DNA from: Archangium lansingense
GTDB taxonomy: Bacteria; Myxococcota; Myxococcia; Myxococcales; Myxococcaceae
DNA length: 64,000 nt
Assembly (NCBI RefSeq): GCF_026626635.1
Contig: NZ_JAPNKA010000001.1
Location: 10,772,501-10,836,500, forward strand
Reading direction: 5' to 3'
The position numbers and the translations under genes were made by a program. Each line of letters begins with the position of its first letter. The stretch's first letter is position 1. The notes under the pieces were generated by a model. The model made no database searches. It was not told where the DNA came from and was given only the letters and a program-made list of their open reading frames with translations. Shown here piece after piece: positions 18,539 through 29,346 of this stretch.

Positions 18539-18675
18539 GGCGCGCAAGCTAGAAGCCCCACCCGGTGCGCCTCAAGGCGTTGCAGGTACGCACAGGTGTC
18601 TGGAGGTGCAACGTTCCACCAACGGCGGAGCGTCAGCCGCTCCACGCCGCTCGTTTACAGCCGGGGCCCGAAGTT

Positions 18676-19068
18676 TCAGGCCAGGGGTCCGCTCGCCCCG
18701 CGCAGGGCCTCGATGAGCTCGCCCGCGGACACCGGGTGCCCCTGCCCTTCCGGCGTGAAGAAGATGCCCACCGGCATCCCCTCCTCCTCGAGCTGCGGCA
18801 GCACGTTCTCCAACAGCTCATGCAGCTTGATGGCGCGAGGCTGGAAACCGGACCACAGCCGCGTGGCGCAGATGGCGGCGAACTCGGGTGCGGGCCAGAG
18901 CGGCAGCACATCCCGCCCTGCGTCATCGAGCGCGAGCGCCCAGCCCTCGCCATCCAGTCCCCAGACCTCACCGGACTCCGCCACCCGCTGGAGGAAGTAT
19001 GCGTAGCGCCGGGCTGCGGGCAACCGCAGCACGGCCTGCATGCGATCCTGGCTCTGCTCACTTTCCAT
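18676..19068 (-). CDS. DUF2750 family protein
   Basis: A 130-residue soluble protein with the pattern of DUF2750: RLPAARRYAYFLQRVAES, EVWGLDGEGWALAL, LPLWPAPEFAAICAT, and a C-terminal LENVLPQLEEEGMPVGIFF. The family has no known function. A GGAGG site five bases before the ATG at 19068 fixes the start. The gene begins within the last 11 bases of the D-amino-acid oxidase gene, so the two are probably co-transcribed with coupled translation. Confidence 0.8.
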   Translation of the reverse strand: MESEQSQDRMQAVLRLPAARRYAYFLQRVAESGEVWGLDGEGWALALDDAGRDVLPLWPAPEFAAICATRLWSGFQPRAIKLHELLENVLPQLEEEGMPVGIFFTPEGQGHPVSAGELIEALRGASGPLA

Positions 19069-20068
19069 GGGTCCTCCCAGTGCTCGAAGGATGTCTGGCC
19101 GGTCCGACACGGGACGCGTCACCGGCGACCTGGCTCACGAGCGAGACCACCTCCTCGGCGCATCCCCAGGAGAGTGTCACGCCCGCCCCGCCATGTCCGT
19201 AGTTGTGAAGGACGTGACGTCCTCCCACCTGCTCCAGCTCGAGGCGTACGGCGGGCCGTCCGGGCCGCAGCCCCACGAGGTGCTGCAACACCTGGAGGCG
19301 AGTGCCCGGGGGAAGCAGCCGCGCCGCGCGCGCGAGGATGGCCTCGGCCTGGGCCGGGTCCGGCTCCAGCGACCAGCTCCCCTCCACCGCCGTGCCACCG
19401 AGGATGCAGTCGTCGATGCGAGGAATGAGGTAGGTCATGCCCCGCGCCTCGTCCTGCTCGTCGAGGAGGAAGCGCTCCAGCGGGAGCGGCGCCACGCGGA
19501 GCACCTCGCCGCGGATGGGGAAGAGCGTCTCGTCTCCCAGGAGGGAGCGCGAGCCCAGGCCGGTGCAGTTGATCACCAGCGGAGCCACCTCGAAGGCCTC
19601 GTCGAGTGAGCGCACCTCGCGCTGGAGCACGGAGCCGCCGAGCCGGCGGAAGCGCGCCAGCAGGTACGGGAGGTAGCGCCGCATGTCGATGACGGGGGCC
19701 TCGAACACGAAGCCATCCACGAAGCCCGGGAGCAGCTCGGCGGGAGTGGCGCGGCGGAAGCCGGGCACGCTCGGAGACCACCACGGGTCAGGCGCGGGCC
19801 AGAGCAGCAGCTCGATTCCGAGGACACGCCGCACGCCGGTGTCGGGCTGTGTGGCGAGCGTGCACAGCTCCTCGAGGGTGCGCCCGGCCCAGGCGGTGAC
19901 ACGCTCCTGGGGAAAGGCGCGGTACGGGTACCAGACGGCCGCCGCGACATCGGACGTGGTGTGCGGGGGCAACTCGCGCGCCCAAATCTCCACCGAGTGC
20001 CCGGCTTCGAGCAGCCGGACACCGCAGGACAGGCCAGAGACTCCACAGCCGAGGATGACGACGCGCAT
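19058..20068 (-). CDS. D-amino-acid oxidase
   Basis: A 336-residue flavoprotein of normal DAAO length. The FAD-binding motif VVILGCGVSGLSCGVRLLEA starts at residue 3. DAAO-specific blocks follow: SDVAAAVWYPYRA (about 39-51), INCTGLGSRSLLGD, the strand RGEVLRV, a substrate-face region containing MTYLIPRIDDCILGGT, and the C-terminal signature HNYGHGGAGVTLSWGCA, the family's diagnostic motif. The enzyme deaminates D-amino acids oxidatively to keto acids with release of ammonia and peroxide. A D-amino-acid aminotransferase and a DmpA-type peptidase lie close by on the same strand. The downstream DUF2750 gene overlaps its 3' end. Confidence 0.92.
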   Translation of the reverse strand: MRVVILGCGVSGLSCGVRLLEAGHSVEIWARELPPHTTSDVAAAVWYPYRAFPQERVTAWAGRTLEELCTLATQPDTGVRRVLGIELLLWPAPDPWWSPSVPGFRRATPAELLPGFVDGFVFEAPVIDMRRYLPYLLARFRRLGGSVLQREVRSLDEAFEVAPLVINCTGLGSRSLLGDETLFPIRGEVLRVAPLPLERFLLDEQDEARGMTYLIPRIDDCILGGTAVEGSWSLEPDPAQAEAILARAARLLPPGTRLQVLQHLVGLRPGRPAVRLELEQVGGRHVLHNYGHGGAGVTLSWGCAEEVVSLVSQVAGDASRVGPARHPSSTGRTHGK

Positions 20069-20174
20069 GGGAGACAGGGGGCAGTTCCCTGTTCTATCGC
20101 GGATGAGGCCCGGGAAGTGAATGCCCCCCCGCTGAATCCCTGAACCGGGGCGGTGCGGCTATCCTCCAGACGCG

Positions 20175-20963
20175 ATGCAAGCACCCCTCATCAGCCTGCT
20201 GACGGACTTCGGCTTGACGGACACCTACGTAGGGCAGATGAAGGCGGCACTGCTCCGGATTGCTCCGAATGCACTCCTCGTGGACCTCACGCACGAAGTA
20301 CCCGCACAAGACGTGAAGGCAGGAGCCTTCCTCCTATGGAGTGCGGTGGAGGCATTCCCCGAGGGCTCGCTGCATCTGGCGGTGGTGGATCCGGGCGTGG
20401 GCTCGACGCGACGCGCTGTGGCGGCGAGGACACGGAGAGGTGACGTGCTGGTGGGGCCGGACAACGGGCTGCTGGTGCCGGCGCTCGAGCAGCTCGGAGG
20501 ACTGGCTGCGGCGGTCGAGCTGACCGCGCCGGAATACTGGGGACCGAAGCAGTCGAGAACCTTCCACGGGCGAGACGTGTTCGCTCCAGTGGTGGGACAC
20601 CTGGCGGCGGAAGTACCGCTGGAGAAGCTCGGCCGGGCGCTACAGGACCTGGAGAGACCGTTCTCATTCCCACCACCGAAGGAGGAGGACGGGTGCCCGG
20701 TGGGCGAGGTGCTCCACGTGGACACCTACGGCAACCTCATCACCAATCTCCCGGGAGCGGTGCTGCCAGCCCGCTTCCGAGTACATCTCGGCAACACGGT
20801 CATCGAAAACGCGCCCCAAGCGCACTACCAGGCGGTCGCGCAGGGAAAACCCTTATCACTGGTGGGCAGCGCGGGACTGTTGGAGGTGTCCGTGCGGGAC
20901 GGCAGCGCGGCAGAGGTGCTCGGGGTAGGCCGGGGAGCGCGAGTGCGCATCGAGCCCCGCTGA
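20175..20963 (+). CDS. SAM hydrolase / SAM hydroxide adenosyltransferase (DUF62)
   Basis: A 262-residue protein of the fluorinase/chlorinase-like fold. The N-terminal motif ISLLTDFGLTDTYVGQMKA, the central VVDPGVGSTRRA and GPDNGLL, and the FHGRDVFAPVVGHLA motif (Arg-Asp pair) mark the hydroxide-adding branch, which splits S-adenosylmethionine into adenosine and methionine using water. The residues that recruit halide in fluorinase are not obvious. The C-terminal domain (about 170-262) has the expected beta-barrel with DTYGNLITNL. It probably controls SAM levels; the biological role of these enzymes is still debated. The stop codon is the first base triplet of a 14-bp tandem repeat. Confidence 0.9.
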   Translation: MQAPLISLLTDFGLTDTYVGQMKAALLRIAPNALLVDLTHEVPAQDVKAGAFLLWSAVEAFPEGSLHLAVVDPGVGSTRRAVAARTRRGDVLVGPDNGLLVPALEQLGGLAAAVELTAPEYWGPKQSRTFHGRDVFAPVVGHLAAEVPLEKLGRALQDLERPFSFPPPKEEDGCPVGEVLHVDTYGNLITNLPGAVLPARFRVHLGNTVIENAPQAHYQAVAQGKPLSLVGSAGLLEVSVRDGSAAEVLGVGRGARVRIEPR

Positions 20964-21016
20964 GACAAGCCCACTGAGACAAACCCGCAGAGACAAGCCC
21001 ACTGAGGCAAGCCCCC
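20961..21016 (+). repeat. four tandem 14-bp repeats
   Basis: Four contiguous 14-mers at 20961, 20975, 20989 and 21003 share the form TGAGACAAGCCCAC with one to three differences each. The first includes the stop codon of the SAM hydrolase and the last merges into the GC-rich hairpin repeat that follows. Confidence 0.8.
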
Positions 21017-21047
21017 TCTCCCTCTGGGAGAGGGCTGGGGTGAGGGT
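21014..21047 (+). repeat. GC-rich hairpin repeat, copy 3
   Basis: The same element as at 12257: arms CCCTCTCCC (21014-21022) and GGGAGAGGG (21026-21034), TCT loop, tail CTGGGGTGAGGGT. It lies between the SAM hydrolase and the DUF488 gene, which read the same way, so here it sits inside a possible operon. Confidence 0.75.
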
Positions 21048-21103
21048 ATGTCCTTCCCACCGCGCCCCCCCATGCCCACCTTCGCCCAAGAGGAATACCC
21101 GCG

Positions 21104-21700
21104 ATGGGCACCGAGCGACCGAGACGAAAGGCGCCAGGCTGGGGAAAGGCGCGCATCTACACGGTGGGCCACTCCACGCGCACGGCGGAGGAGTTGGTGG
21201 AGCTGCTCCAAGCGCACGGCATCCAGACGCTCGTGGACATCCGCACGGTGCCGCGCTCGCGCACGAATCCCCAGTTCAACCGGGACACGCTGCCCCGGAC
21301 ACTGGCGAAGGCGGACATCCGGTACGTGCACCTGCCCAGGCTCGGAGGACTGCGGCGAGCGCGCAAGGACTCACCCAACAGCGCGTGGCGCAACGCCAGC
21401 TTCCGAGGCTATGCGGACTACATGCAGACGGACGAGTTCGTACAGGGACTCGAGGAGCTACGGGAGCTCACACCGGACGGACCGCTGGCGCTCATGTGCG
21501 CCGAGGCGGTGCGCTGGAGGTGCCACCGCACGCTCGTGGCGGATGCGCTGTATGCCCGAGGCGTGGAGGCGCGGCACATCACCAGCCGAACCCGCGCCGA
21601 GCCGCACAAGCTCACGCCCTTCGCGGAGTTGCACGGCAGACAGGTCCTCTACCCGGGCAACCCCGATGCGACCGCCGTGCCCTCCCCCCATCCCGCCTGA
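21104..21700 (+). CDS. DUF488 family protein
   Basis: A 198-residue protein. Core motifs are IYTVGHSTRTAEELVELL (about 17-34), TLVDIRTVPRSRTNPQFN, VHLPRLGGLRR, and the conserved cysteine block LMCAEAVRWRCHRTLVADAL (about 127-146). DUF488 proteins are small Rossmann-like proteins of unknown activity; the C-x(6)-CHR motif suggests a reactive or metal-binding site. An AAGAGGA site stands before the ATG at 21104. It is about 140 bp downstream of the SAM hydrolase across the tandem and hairpin repeats. The last 20 residues (Pro/Ala-rich) are non-conserved. Confidence 0.88.
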   Translation: MGTERPRRKAPGWGKARIYTVGHSTRTAEELVELLQAHGIQTLVDIRTVPRSRTNPQFNRDTLPRTLAKADIRYVHLPRLGGLRRARKDSPNSAWRNASFRGYADYMQTDEFVQGLEELRELTPDGPLALMCAEAVRWRCHRTLVADALYARGVEARHITSRTRAEPHKLTPFAELHGRQVLYPGNPDATAVPSPHPA

Positions 21701-21718
21701 AGACATGCACCCGAGGGG

Positions 21719-22588
21719 CTAATCACCCACGGGCCACGGCACGCCCATGTACTGGTAGAGGGCCTGCTGAAGCTGCAGCGCCATGGGCCCCCGACGCCCC
21801 TCTCCCACCGGCTGACCATCGAGCGACACCACCGGCTGCACGTCCGTCGTCGTGCCCACCAGCAACAGCTCCTCCCACCGCGGGCGCTCATCCAGCCGCA
21901 CCGGGCGCTCGACGACATGCAGTTGCATGTCACGCGCCAGCTCGAGGACGACGTCGCGCGTAACGCTGGGAAGGATGTGATGGCCCTTGGGGTGCGTGAA
22001 GAGGGTGTCTTCCATCACCACCATCACCGTGGTGGAGGCGCCCTCGGTGACGACGCCATCTCGCACCAGCACGGCCTCCCACGCGCCGGCCTCCTTCGCC
22101 TGCTGCTTGGCAAGGATGTTGGGCAGCAGGTTCACCGTCTTGATGTCGCAGCGCGCCCAGCGCAGGTCGGGGAGCGTGACGGCGCTGACACCTCGCTGAC
22201 GCATCTCCCACGGAATCTGGAACGAGGAAGCCGCGAGGTACACCGTGGCGGCCGTGCCCGCGGGCGGGAAGGCATGGGTGCGCGGAGCCGCGCCGCGTGT
22301 CACCTGCATGTACACCGTGGCCTCGCCACCCGTCAGCCCGTTCTCCGCCAACAGCCGCTCACTGAGGGCGCGCACGTGCTCACGGGTGAAGTCCGGCGGA
22401 GGCTGGATGCGCAGCTGCGCGAGGCCACTCTCGAGCCGGCGCCAGTGGGCCTCCTCGGCGAAGAGCCGCCCGCCCAGCGCGCGCGTCACCTCGTACACGC
22501 CGTCACCGAAGAGGAAGCCCCGGTCGTCCACCGGAATGCGGGCCTCGTGCGAGGGGAGAAACTGGCCGTTGAGGTAGACGACGGACAT
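21719..22588 (-). CDS. D-amino-acid aminotransferase (class IV)
   Basis: A 289-residue PLP enzyme of fold type IV. The N-terminus VYLNGQFLPSHEARIPVDDR then GFLFGDGVYEV is the class IV opening. The PLP-binding Lys is residue 150 in CDIKTVNLLPNILAKQQA, and EGASTTVMVV is the cofactor-phosphate loop. The CDIKTVNLLPN spelling is typical of D-alanine transaminase rather than branched-chain aminotransferase or ADC lyase. It would interconvert D-amino acids and keto acids, feeding D-Ala or D-Glu pools for the cell wall. GGAG lies seven bases before the ATG at 22588. It ends 18 bp from the convergent DUF488 gene. Confidence 0.9.
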   Translation of the reverse strand: MSVVYLNGQFLPSHEARIPVDDRGFLFGDGVYEVTRALGGRLFAEEAHWRRLESGLAQLRIQPPPDFTREHVRALSERLLAENGLTGGEATVYMQVTRGAAPRTHAFPPAGTAATVYLAASSFQIPWEMRQRGVSAVTLPDLRWARCDIKTVNLLPNILAKQQAKEAGAWEAVLVRDGVVTEGASTTVMVVMEDTLFTHPKGHHILPSVTRDVVLELARDMQLHVVERPVRLDERPRWEELLLVGTTTDVQPVVSLDGQPVGEGRRGPMALQLQQALYQYMGVPWPVGD

Positions 22589-22672
22589 AGAGCGCTCCGG
22601 CAGGGAAGAATGACGGGCCCGCAGCGTAGCCGCGCCGTCCCTGCTTCGGCGGAAAACTCACCCGTCGGGCGT

Positions 22673-23854
22673 CTACTTCACACCACCGTCGGAGCCCCCC
22701 GCCGCGCCCGGCGCCTGTCCGATGCCGTGGCGCACGAGCACGTCCCGCACACGGTCGAGCGGAAGCGCCTCTACCGTCTGGCCATTGCCGCTCATCGGCG
22801 TGGCCATGAAGAGCGAGTTGTAGATAGCCTCCTCGGTGGCCTCGACTACCGCCTGGAAGAGTGGGGAGAGCGCATCGTTGCCCAATTCCTCCCCCTTCAA
22901 CTGCTCGGCAGTCCAGGCGTGGCGCACCTGGGGCGCGGTGGAGAAGGCGATGACGTAGTCCCCCGAACCATTGGAGGCGGACGAGCCAGTACGCCCCAGA
23001 CCCAACACAGCGCGCTCGGCGAGGCGGCGCAGGTTGCGGTGGGTGATGGGGGCGTCCGTCGCCACCACGATGATGATGGAGCCATCCCCGCGCTCGGCCT
23101 CGATGTCCTGCTTGAAGGCATAACGACCGAGGGCCTGGCCCACTGGCGCGCCCATCACCTGCAACACGCCACCATAGTTGCTCTGTACCAGCACCCCGAC
23201 GGTCCAGCCACCCAGCCGCCGAGGCAACACACGCGAGGAAGTGCCAATGCCTCCCTTCCATCCAAAGGCCACCGTGCCGGTGCCCGCTCCGACACTGCCC
23301 TCAGCCACCGGGCCACTGGTAGCCGAGGCCAGGGCAGCGCGTACCTCCTTGGCTCCCACGGGCCGCGTACGGATGGCGTTGAGGCGGCCGTCGTTCGTCT
23401 CCCCCACCACAGGGTTGAGCGAGCGCACGTCCTTCATCCCCGGCTGCTCCAGCATCCACTCCACCAGCGCATCCGCCGCCTTCCACACGCACAGCGTACA
23501 GGTCAGGAGGATGGGCGACTCGAGTTCCCCAAGCTCGTTCACCTGCGTGCTGCCCACCAGCTTGCCGAAGCCGTTGGCCACGTGGATGGCCGCGGGGACG
23601 CGCTCCAGGTACGCATTGCCCTCGTGCGGGAGGATGGCCGTCACGCCCGTGCGGACGGTGTCCCCGGAGATAAGCGTGGCATGGCCGACGCGCACCCCAG
23701 AGACATCCGTGAGGGCATTGTGCGTGCCGGGCTTGAAGATGCCGGGGGAAACGCCCAGCTCACGGGCGCGCTGACGCCCCGTGTCCTTCGGGGGTGGTGC
23801 CCCCACGGTAGCCGTGCTCATGAGGAGTGCTCCGATGACGAGTGCCTTGCGCAT
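22673..23854 (-). CDS. P1 family peptidase (DmpA/BapA-type aminopeptidase)
   Basis: A 393-residue precursor with a signal peptide (ALVIGALLMSTATVGA, about 4-19), so it is exported. The family signatures are RARELGVSPGIFKPG, NALTDVSGVRVGHATLI and VVGETNDGRLN. The self-processing site is Gly258-Ser259 in RGDGSIIIVVATDAP; in DmpA and BapA the chain cuts itself here and the new N-terminal Ser is the nucleophile. Relatives cleave N-terminal L-, D- or beta-amino acids from peptides and amides. It belongs to the leftward group with the D-aminotransferase (about 85 bp gap), consistent with recovery of unusual amino acids outside the cytoplasm (inference). Confidence 0.92.
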   Translation of the reverse strand: MRKALVIGALLMSTATVGAPPPKDTGRQRARELGVSPGIFKPGTHNALTDVSGVRVGHATLISGDTVRTGVTAILPHEGNAYLERVPAAIHVANGFGKLVGSTQVNELGELESPILLTCTLCVWKAADALVEWMLEQPGMKDVRSLNPVVGETNDGRLNAIRTRPVGAKEVRAALASATSGPVAEGSVGAGTGTVAFGWKGGIGTSSRVLPRRLGGWTVGVLVQSNYGGVLQVMGAPVGQALGRYAFKQDIEAERGDGSIIIVVATDAPITHRNLRRLAERAVLGLGRTGSSASNGSGDYVIAFSTAPQVRHAWTAEQLKGEELGNDALSPLFQAVVEATEEAIYNSLFMATPMSGNGQTVEALPLDRVRDVLVRHGIGQAPGAAGGSDGGVK

Positions 23855-23899
23855 GGAAGCGCCGTCTTAGCATCTCGAGAGGGGCCCGGAGCCTGGCGC

Positions 23900-24346
23900 T
23901 CAATCACTCCGCTCAGCGTGTGACTGAAGCTGATGACGCACGCTCGCGGCCTCGGCCACGAAACCGGTGCGCTCCATCAAGGTTGCCATCCAGGTCAGCG
24001 CCGAGCCCATGTCGGAGACAATGACATACGGCGCGGCCAGCGGCCGGATATGGAAGTAAAGGCTCATGGCCACTCGCACGAAAGGCGACGTAACGATGAA
24101 GGCCGTTCCGCGCCCCCAGGTGCGCACCAGCACAGCGTGGCTCTGGTCCCATACCATCTGCCGCCGGCGCTGCGTGCTGTTGGGCATGCTGACCTGGCTC
24201 GTGTCGACGATGCAGAAGTACGGCTCCTGCCGATGAACGTAGCTGGACAGCCGCGTCAGGCACTCCTCGTACTCCTCGTCCGACTGGGTCGCCGGGTAGC
24301 GGATGGTGAGCAGGGGCCAGAGTGAATCATCGAAGGTGACGGGCAT
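23900..24346 (-). CDS. conserved hypothetical protein, STAS-like appearance
   Basis: A 148-residue soluble protein: SLWPLLTIRYPATQSDEEYE, then YFCIVDTSQVSMPNSTQRRR, then TAFIVTSPFVRVAMSLYFHI and VSDMGSALTWMATLMERTGF. The alternating strand/helix pattern and a DTS before a helix recall SpoIIAA-type STAS folds, but no firm match can be claimed. The ATG at 24346 is preceded by GGGGGGAG. The frame is open further upstream, but that stretch has no ribosome site and no conserved look. Function unknown. Confidence 0.65.
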   Translation of the reverse strand: MPVTFDDSLWPLLTIRYPATQSDEEYEECLTRLSSYVHRQEPYFCIVDTSQVSMPNSTQRRRQMVWDQSHAVLVRTWGRGTAFIVTSPFVRVAMSLYFHIRPLAAPYVIVSDMGSALTWMATLMERTGFVAEAASVRHQLQSHAERSD

Positions 24347-24592
24347 ACGCACTCCCCCCGCCGTGGAGCGAAGGCCTCTGACCGGTCCCCCTACCACAAG
24401 CACCCTCTTGAACCGAGCTTGCGGTACGCCGGGGCCAGACGACGCAGGCGCGGCGGGTGCAGGAGAGGGGCCTGGAGGTGATCCCCAGCCACGAGATGCT
24501 GCCGGCGCGGCACTGGAGGCCGCCCGGTATCCATAGGAGCGAGCGGGCGTTCGTGACAGGATGGCCTGGAACCATCCCGGTGTTTCCAACAG

Positions 24593-24967
24593 ATGCCGAT
24601 CAAGACCAGCCGCTGGTGCGTTCCCGCGGAGCCCGATGACGGGTTGCGCATCCTGATCTGCCGCTTCCGTCCACGCGGGCTCCCCAAGGCGAAAGAGACC
24701 TGGGACGTGTGGATGAAGGACCTGGGTCCCAGTCCGCCGCTCCTCGCCGCCTTCCAGGGCAAGGGGCAGACGCCTATCACGCTCGATGCCTACCGCGAGC
24801 GCTACCTGCAGGAGATGGAGCCCCAGAGCGAGGTGATCGCCGGACTCGCGGCCCGCGTGGACCGCGGAGAGACGATCACCCTGCTGTGCTCCAAGGACTG
24901 CATCATCGACAAGGCGTGCCACCGCACCATCCTCGCCGAGCTCATCGAGGCCGCCCGGGCGAAGTGA
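24593..24967 (+). CDS. DUF488 family protein (YeaO-like branch)
   Basis: A 124-residue protein with the YeaO-type pattern: ILICRFRPRGLPKAKETWDVWMKDLGPS (about 20-50), a YRERYLQEM helix, and LLCSKDCIIDKACHRTILAEL (about 98-118), where YeaO proteins normally have an LL-(S/Y)-(A/G)-(A/K)-(R/K)-(D/N) block followed by a His. The Cys-rich version CSKDCxxxxxCHR resembles the C-x(n)-CHR block of classic DUF488 proteins. Activity unknown. A small stem with a T-run follows the stop. Confidence 0.78.
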   Translation: MPIKTSRWCVPAEPDDGLRILICRFRPRGLPKAKETWDVWMKDLGPSPPLLAAFQGKGQTPITLDAYRERYLQEMEPQSEVIAGLAARVDRGETITLLCSKDCIIDKACHRTILAELIEAARAK

Positions 24968-24968
24968 G

Positions 24969-24987
24969 CCCCGAGGAAGGGGTTTTT
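24969..24987 (+). terminator. possible weak intrinsic terminator
   Basis: CCCC (24969-24972), a six-base loop and GGGG (24979-24982) are followed by TTTTT. The stem is very short, so termination is only possible, not certain. It lies between the DUF488 gene and the HPt gene. Confidence 0.3.
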
Positions 24988-25020
24988 CCGCCTTACACAG
25001 GTAGGGCAGAATGCCGGCCC

Positions 25021-25389
25021 ATGGAGCAGCAGGTCCTCGCGATGGATGTGCGGCAACTGGATAAGCTGAGCGTGCTTCAGGACGCGGACGCCCCCAACCT
25101 GGTGGCGGACATGGCCCGTGGCTATCTCGGCCGTACCCCTCCGAGGATCAGCCGGATGCGGGAGCTGCTGGCCGCGGGAAACGCCAGCCAGCTCGCGAAT
25201 GAGGCCCACGGCCTGGCGACGAGCAGCGGGATGTTCGGGATGATGCGGGTGCGTCAGCACTGCAAGGCGCTGGAGAACCTCGCACGGAGCCCGTCGCTGG
25301 ACGGAGCGGAGGCGCTGCTGGTCCAGGTGGAGCAGGCCTACGCGGAGGCACGGCCCCTGCTGATGGCACAGCTCGGCATCCAGGAGTGA
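25021..25389 (+). CDS. HPt (histidine phosphotransfer) domain protein
   Basis: A 122-residue all-helical protein. The phosphorylation motif is NEAHGLATSSGMFGMMRVRQ (about 59-78): a His followed by Gly-Leu and Ser-Ser-x-x-x-Gly, the usual H-x-(L/K)-(K/R)-G-S-S-x-x-x-G arrangement with Ala-Thr replacing Lys-Gly. A following helix with HCKALENLARS completes the four-helix core. It probably relays phosphate between hybrid sensors and regulators. It lies just upstream of a histidine kinase that has no receiver of its own, with only a short membrane protein gene between them, so it may act in that relay (inference). Confidence 0.8.
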   Translation: MEQQVLAMDVRQLDKLSVLQDADAPNLVADMARGYLGRTPPRISRMRELLAAGNASQLANEAHGLATSSGMFGMMRVRQHCKALENLARSPSLDGAEALLVQVEQAYAEARPLLMAQLGIQE

Positions 25390-25391
25390 CG

Positions 25392-25582
25392 ATGAAGCAG
25401 GCTTCCGGGCCGGGCGGACAGCCGGTCATGCTCTCGCTGTTCGTCTTCGCCGTGGCGGCGCTGCTCTTTGGCTCGCCGCTGCGCCAGGTCTGGCTGCGCG
25501 AGGGCGCCCCCTGGTATCAGCCCTTCGCCGTGTGGCTCGGCGTCATCGTGCTCGGCGCCTGGGCCGCTCGCCGGAGCGCACC

Positions 25583-25586
<4 letters not shown>
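25392..25586 (+). CDS. small two-helix membrane protein
   Basis: A 64-residue protein with two predicted membrane helices (about 12-30, VMLSLFVFAVAALLFGSPL, and about 41-58, QPFAVWLGVIVLGAWAA). Its stop overlaps the histidine kinase start by four bases (ATGA), the typical coupling of a small partner subunit. Small proteins of this kind accompany CbrA-type sensor/symporter fusions in some bacteria, where the small membrane partner CbrX has been described; whether this is the same protein cannot be judged by eye. A GTG at 25386 is an alternative start. Confidence 0.7.
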
Positions 25587-28540
<2,954 letters not shown>

Positions 28541-28550
28541 AGTCCGAACG

Positions 28551-29291
28551 ATGGAACCCATCGTGGAGCCCATCATCCCGACATCTGAATACGTGCGGAT
28601 GCTGATCGGAGGCCTGGCCGCCCTCGCCAGCGGGCTGTCGTCCTGGAAGGCCAGCCAGCGGTCGATCGCGGTGACCTTCCTGATGTTCGTGGCCAGCACC
28701 ACCCTGGCGGGGCTCCTCCTGCGGGAGCGCTTCCCCTTGATGGCCGGCATGCCCTACCACGAGTATCTCGGCCCCCTCTGGTGGAGCCTCGCAATCGCCA
28801 GCGTCCTTCCCATGCCCATCCTGTCACTGGCGGGGGTCGTGAGTTGGGCGCGGCGCGAACGGCCTCGTGCCCGGAATTACGTGGGAGGCCTCCTGCTCGT
28901 CATCCTGTACGTGGCCATGGCCAGGAAGGCGATGAGCACCGCGCTCTTCTCCTCCCTCAGCCCACAGGAATTGACCCTGGGCCTGTTCCCCCTCGCGCTG
29001 GCAATGCTGTCGTGGCAGGCAAGCCGGCGCTGGATTCCCGTGACCCTGCTGCTACTGCTGGCCGGGATGGGGGGCGTGTGGCTCACCGCCACGATGTCCT
29101 GCTCCGGCGACATGGTCATCAACGGAGCGTTCACGTCCTACTCCTCCGCGCCCTTCGGCTGTGGCCCACTGATGCCGTTCGTCCTGCCTCTGCCCGTCCT
29201 GTCGATGGTGGGCCTCGGCCAGTGGGTGATGCGCCGACGCCAGGGTGGGCAGCCCCACCCCGAGCAGGAAGCAACCACGTCATCGGTGTGA
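28551..29291 (+). CDS. hypothetical membrane protein
   Basis: A 246-residue protein with about six or seven hydrophobic helices (for example LIGGLAALASGLSSW, FLMFVASTTLAGLLL, SLAIASVLPMPILSLAGVV, GLLLVILYVAMA, LGLFPLALAMLSWQA, LLLLLAGMGGVWLTA, LMPFVLPLPVLSMVGLG). A Cys pair (CSGDM...FGCGP) sits in a loop. The repeated LSSWKASQR / LSWQASRRW motif suggests internal duplication of a three-helix unit. It begins 10 bp after the sensor kinase and may be in its operon. Function unknown. Confidence 0.7.
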   Translation: MEPIVEPIIPTSEYVRMLIGGLAALASGLSSWKASQRSIAVTFLMFVASTTLAGLLLRERFPLMAGMPYHEYLGPLWWSLAIASVLPMPILSLAGVVSWARRERPRARNYVGGLLLVILYVAMARKAMSTALFSSLSPQELTLGLFPLALAMLSWQASRRWIPVTLLLLLAGMGGVWLTATMSCSGDMVINGAFTSYSSAPFGCGPLMPFVLPLPVLSMVGLGQWVMRRRQGGQPHPEQEATTSSV

Positions 29292-29346
29292 TGGGACACG
29301 AGGGAGTGGCCGCCTCCGGGCACGACCCGTCGAGGCGGCAGGCACC

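Noticed and set aside
20961..21047. CRISPR-like repeats
   Set aside because: The 14-bp units are contiguous with no spacers and no cas genes are near.
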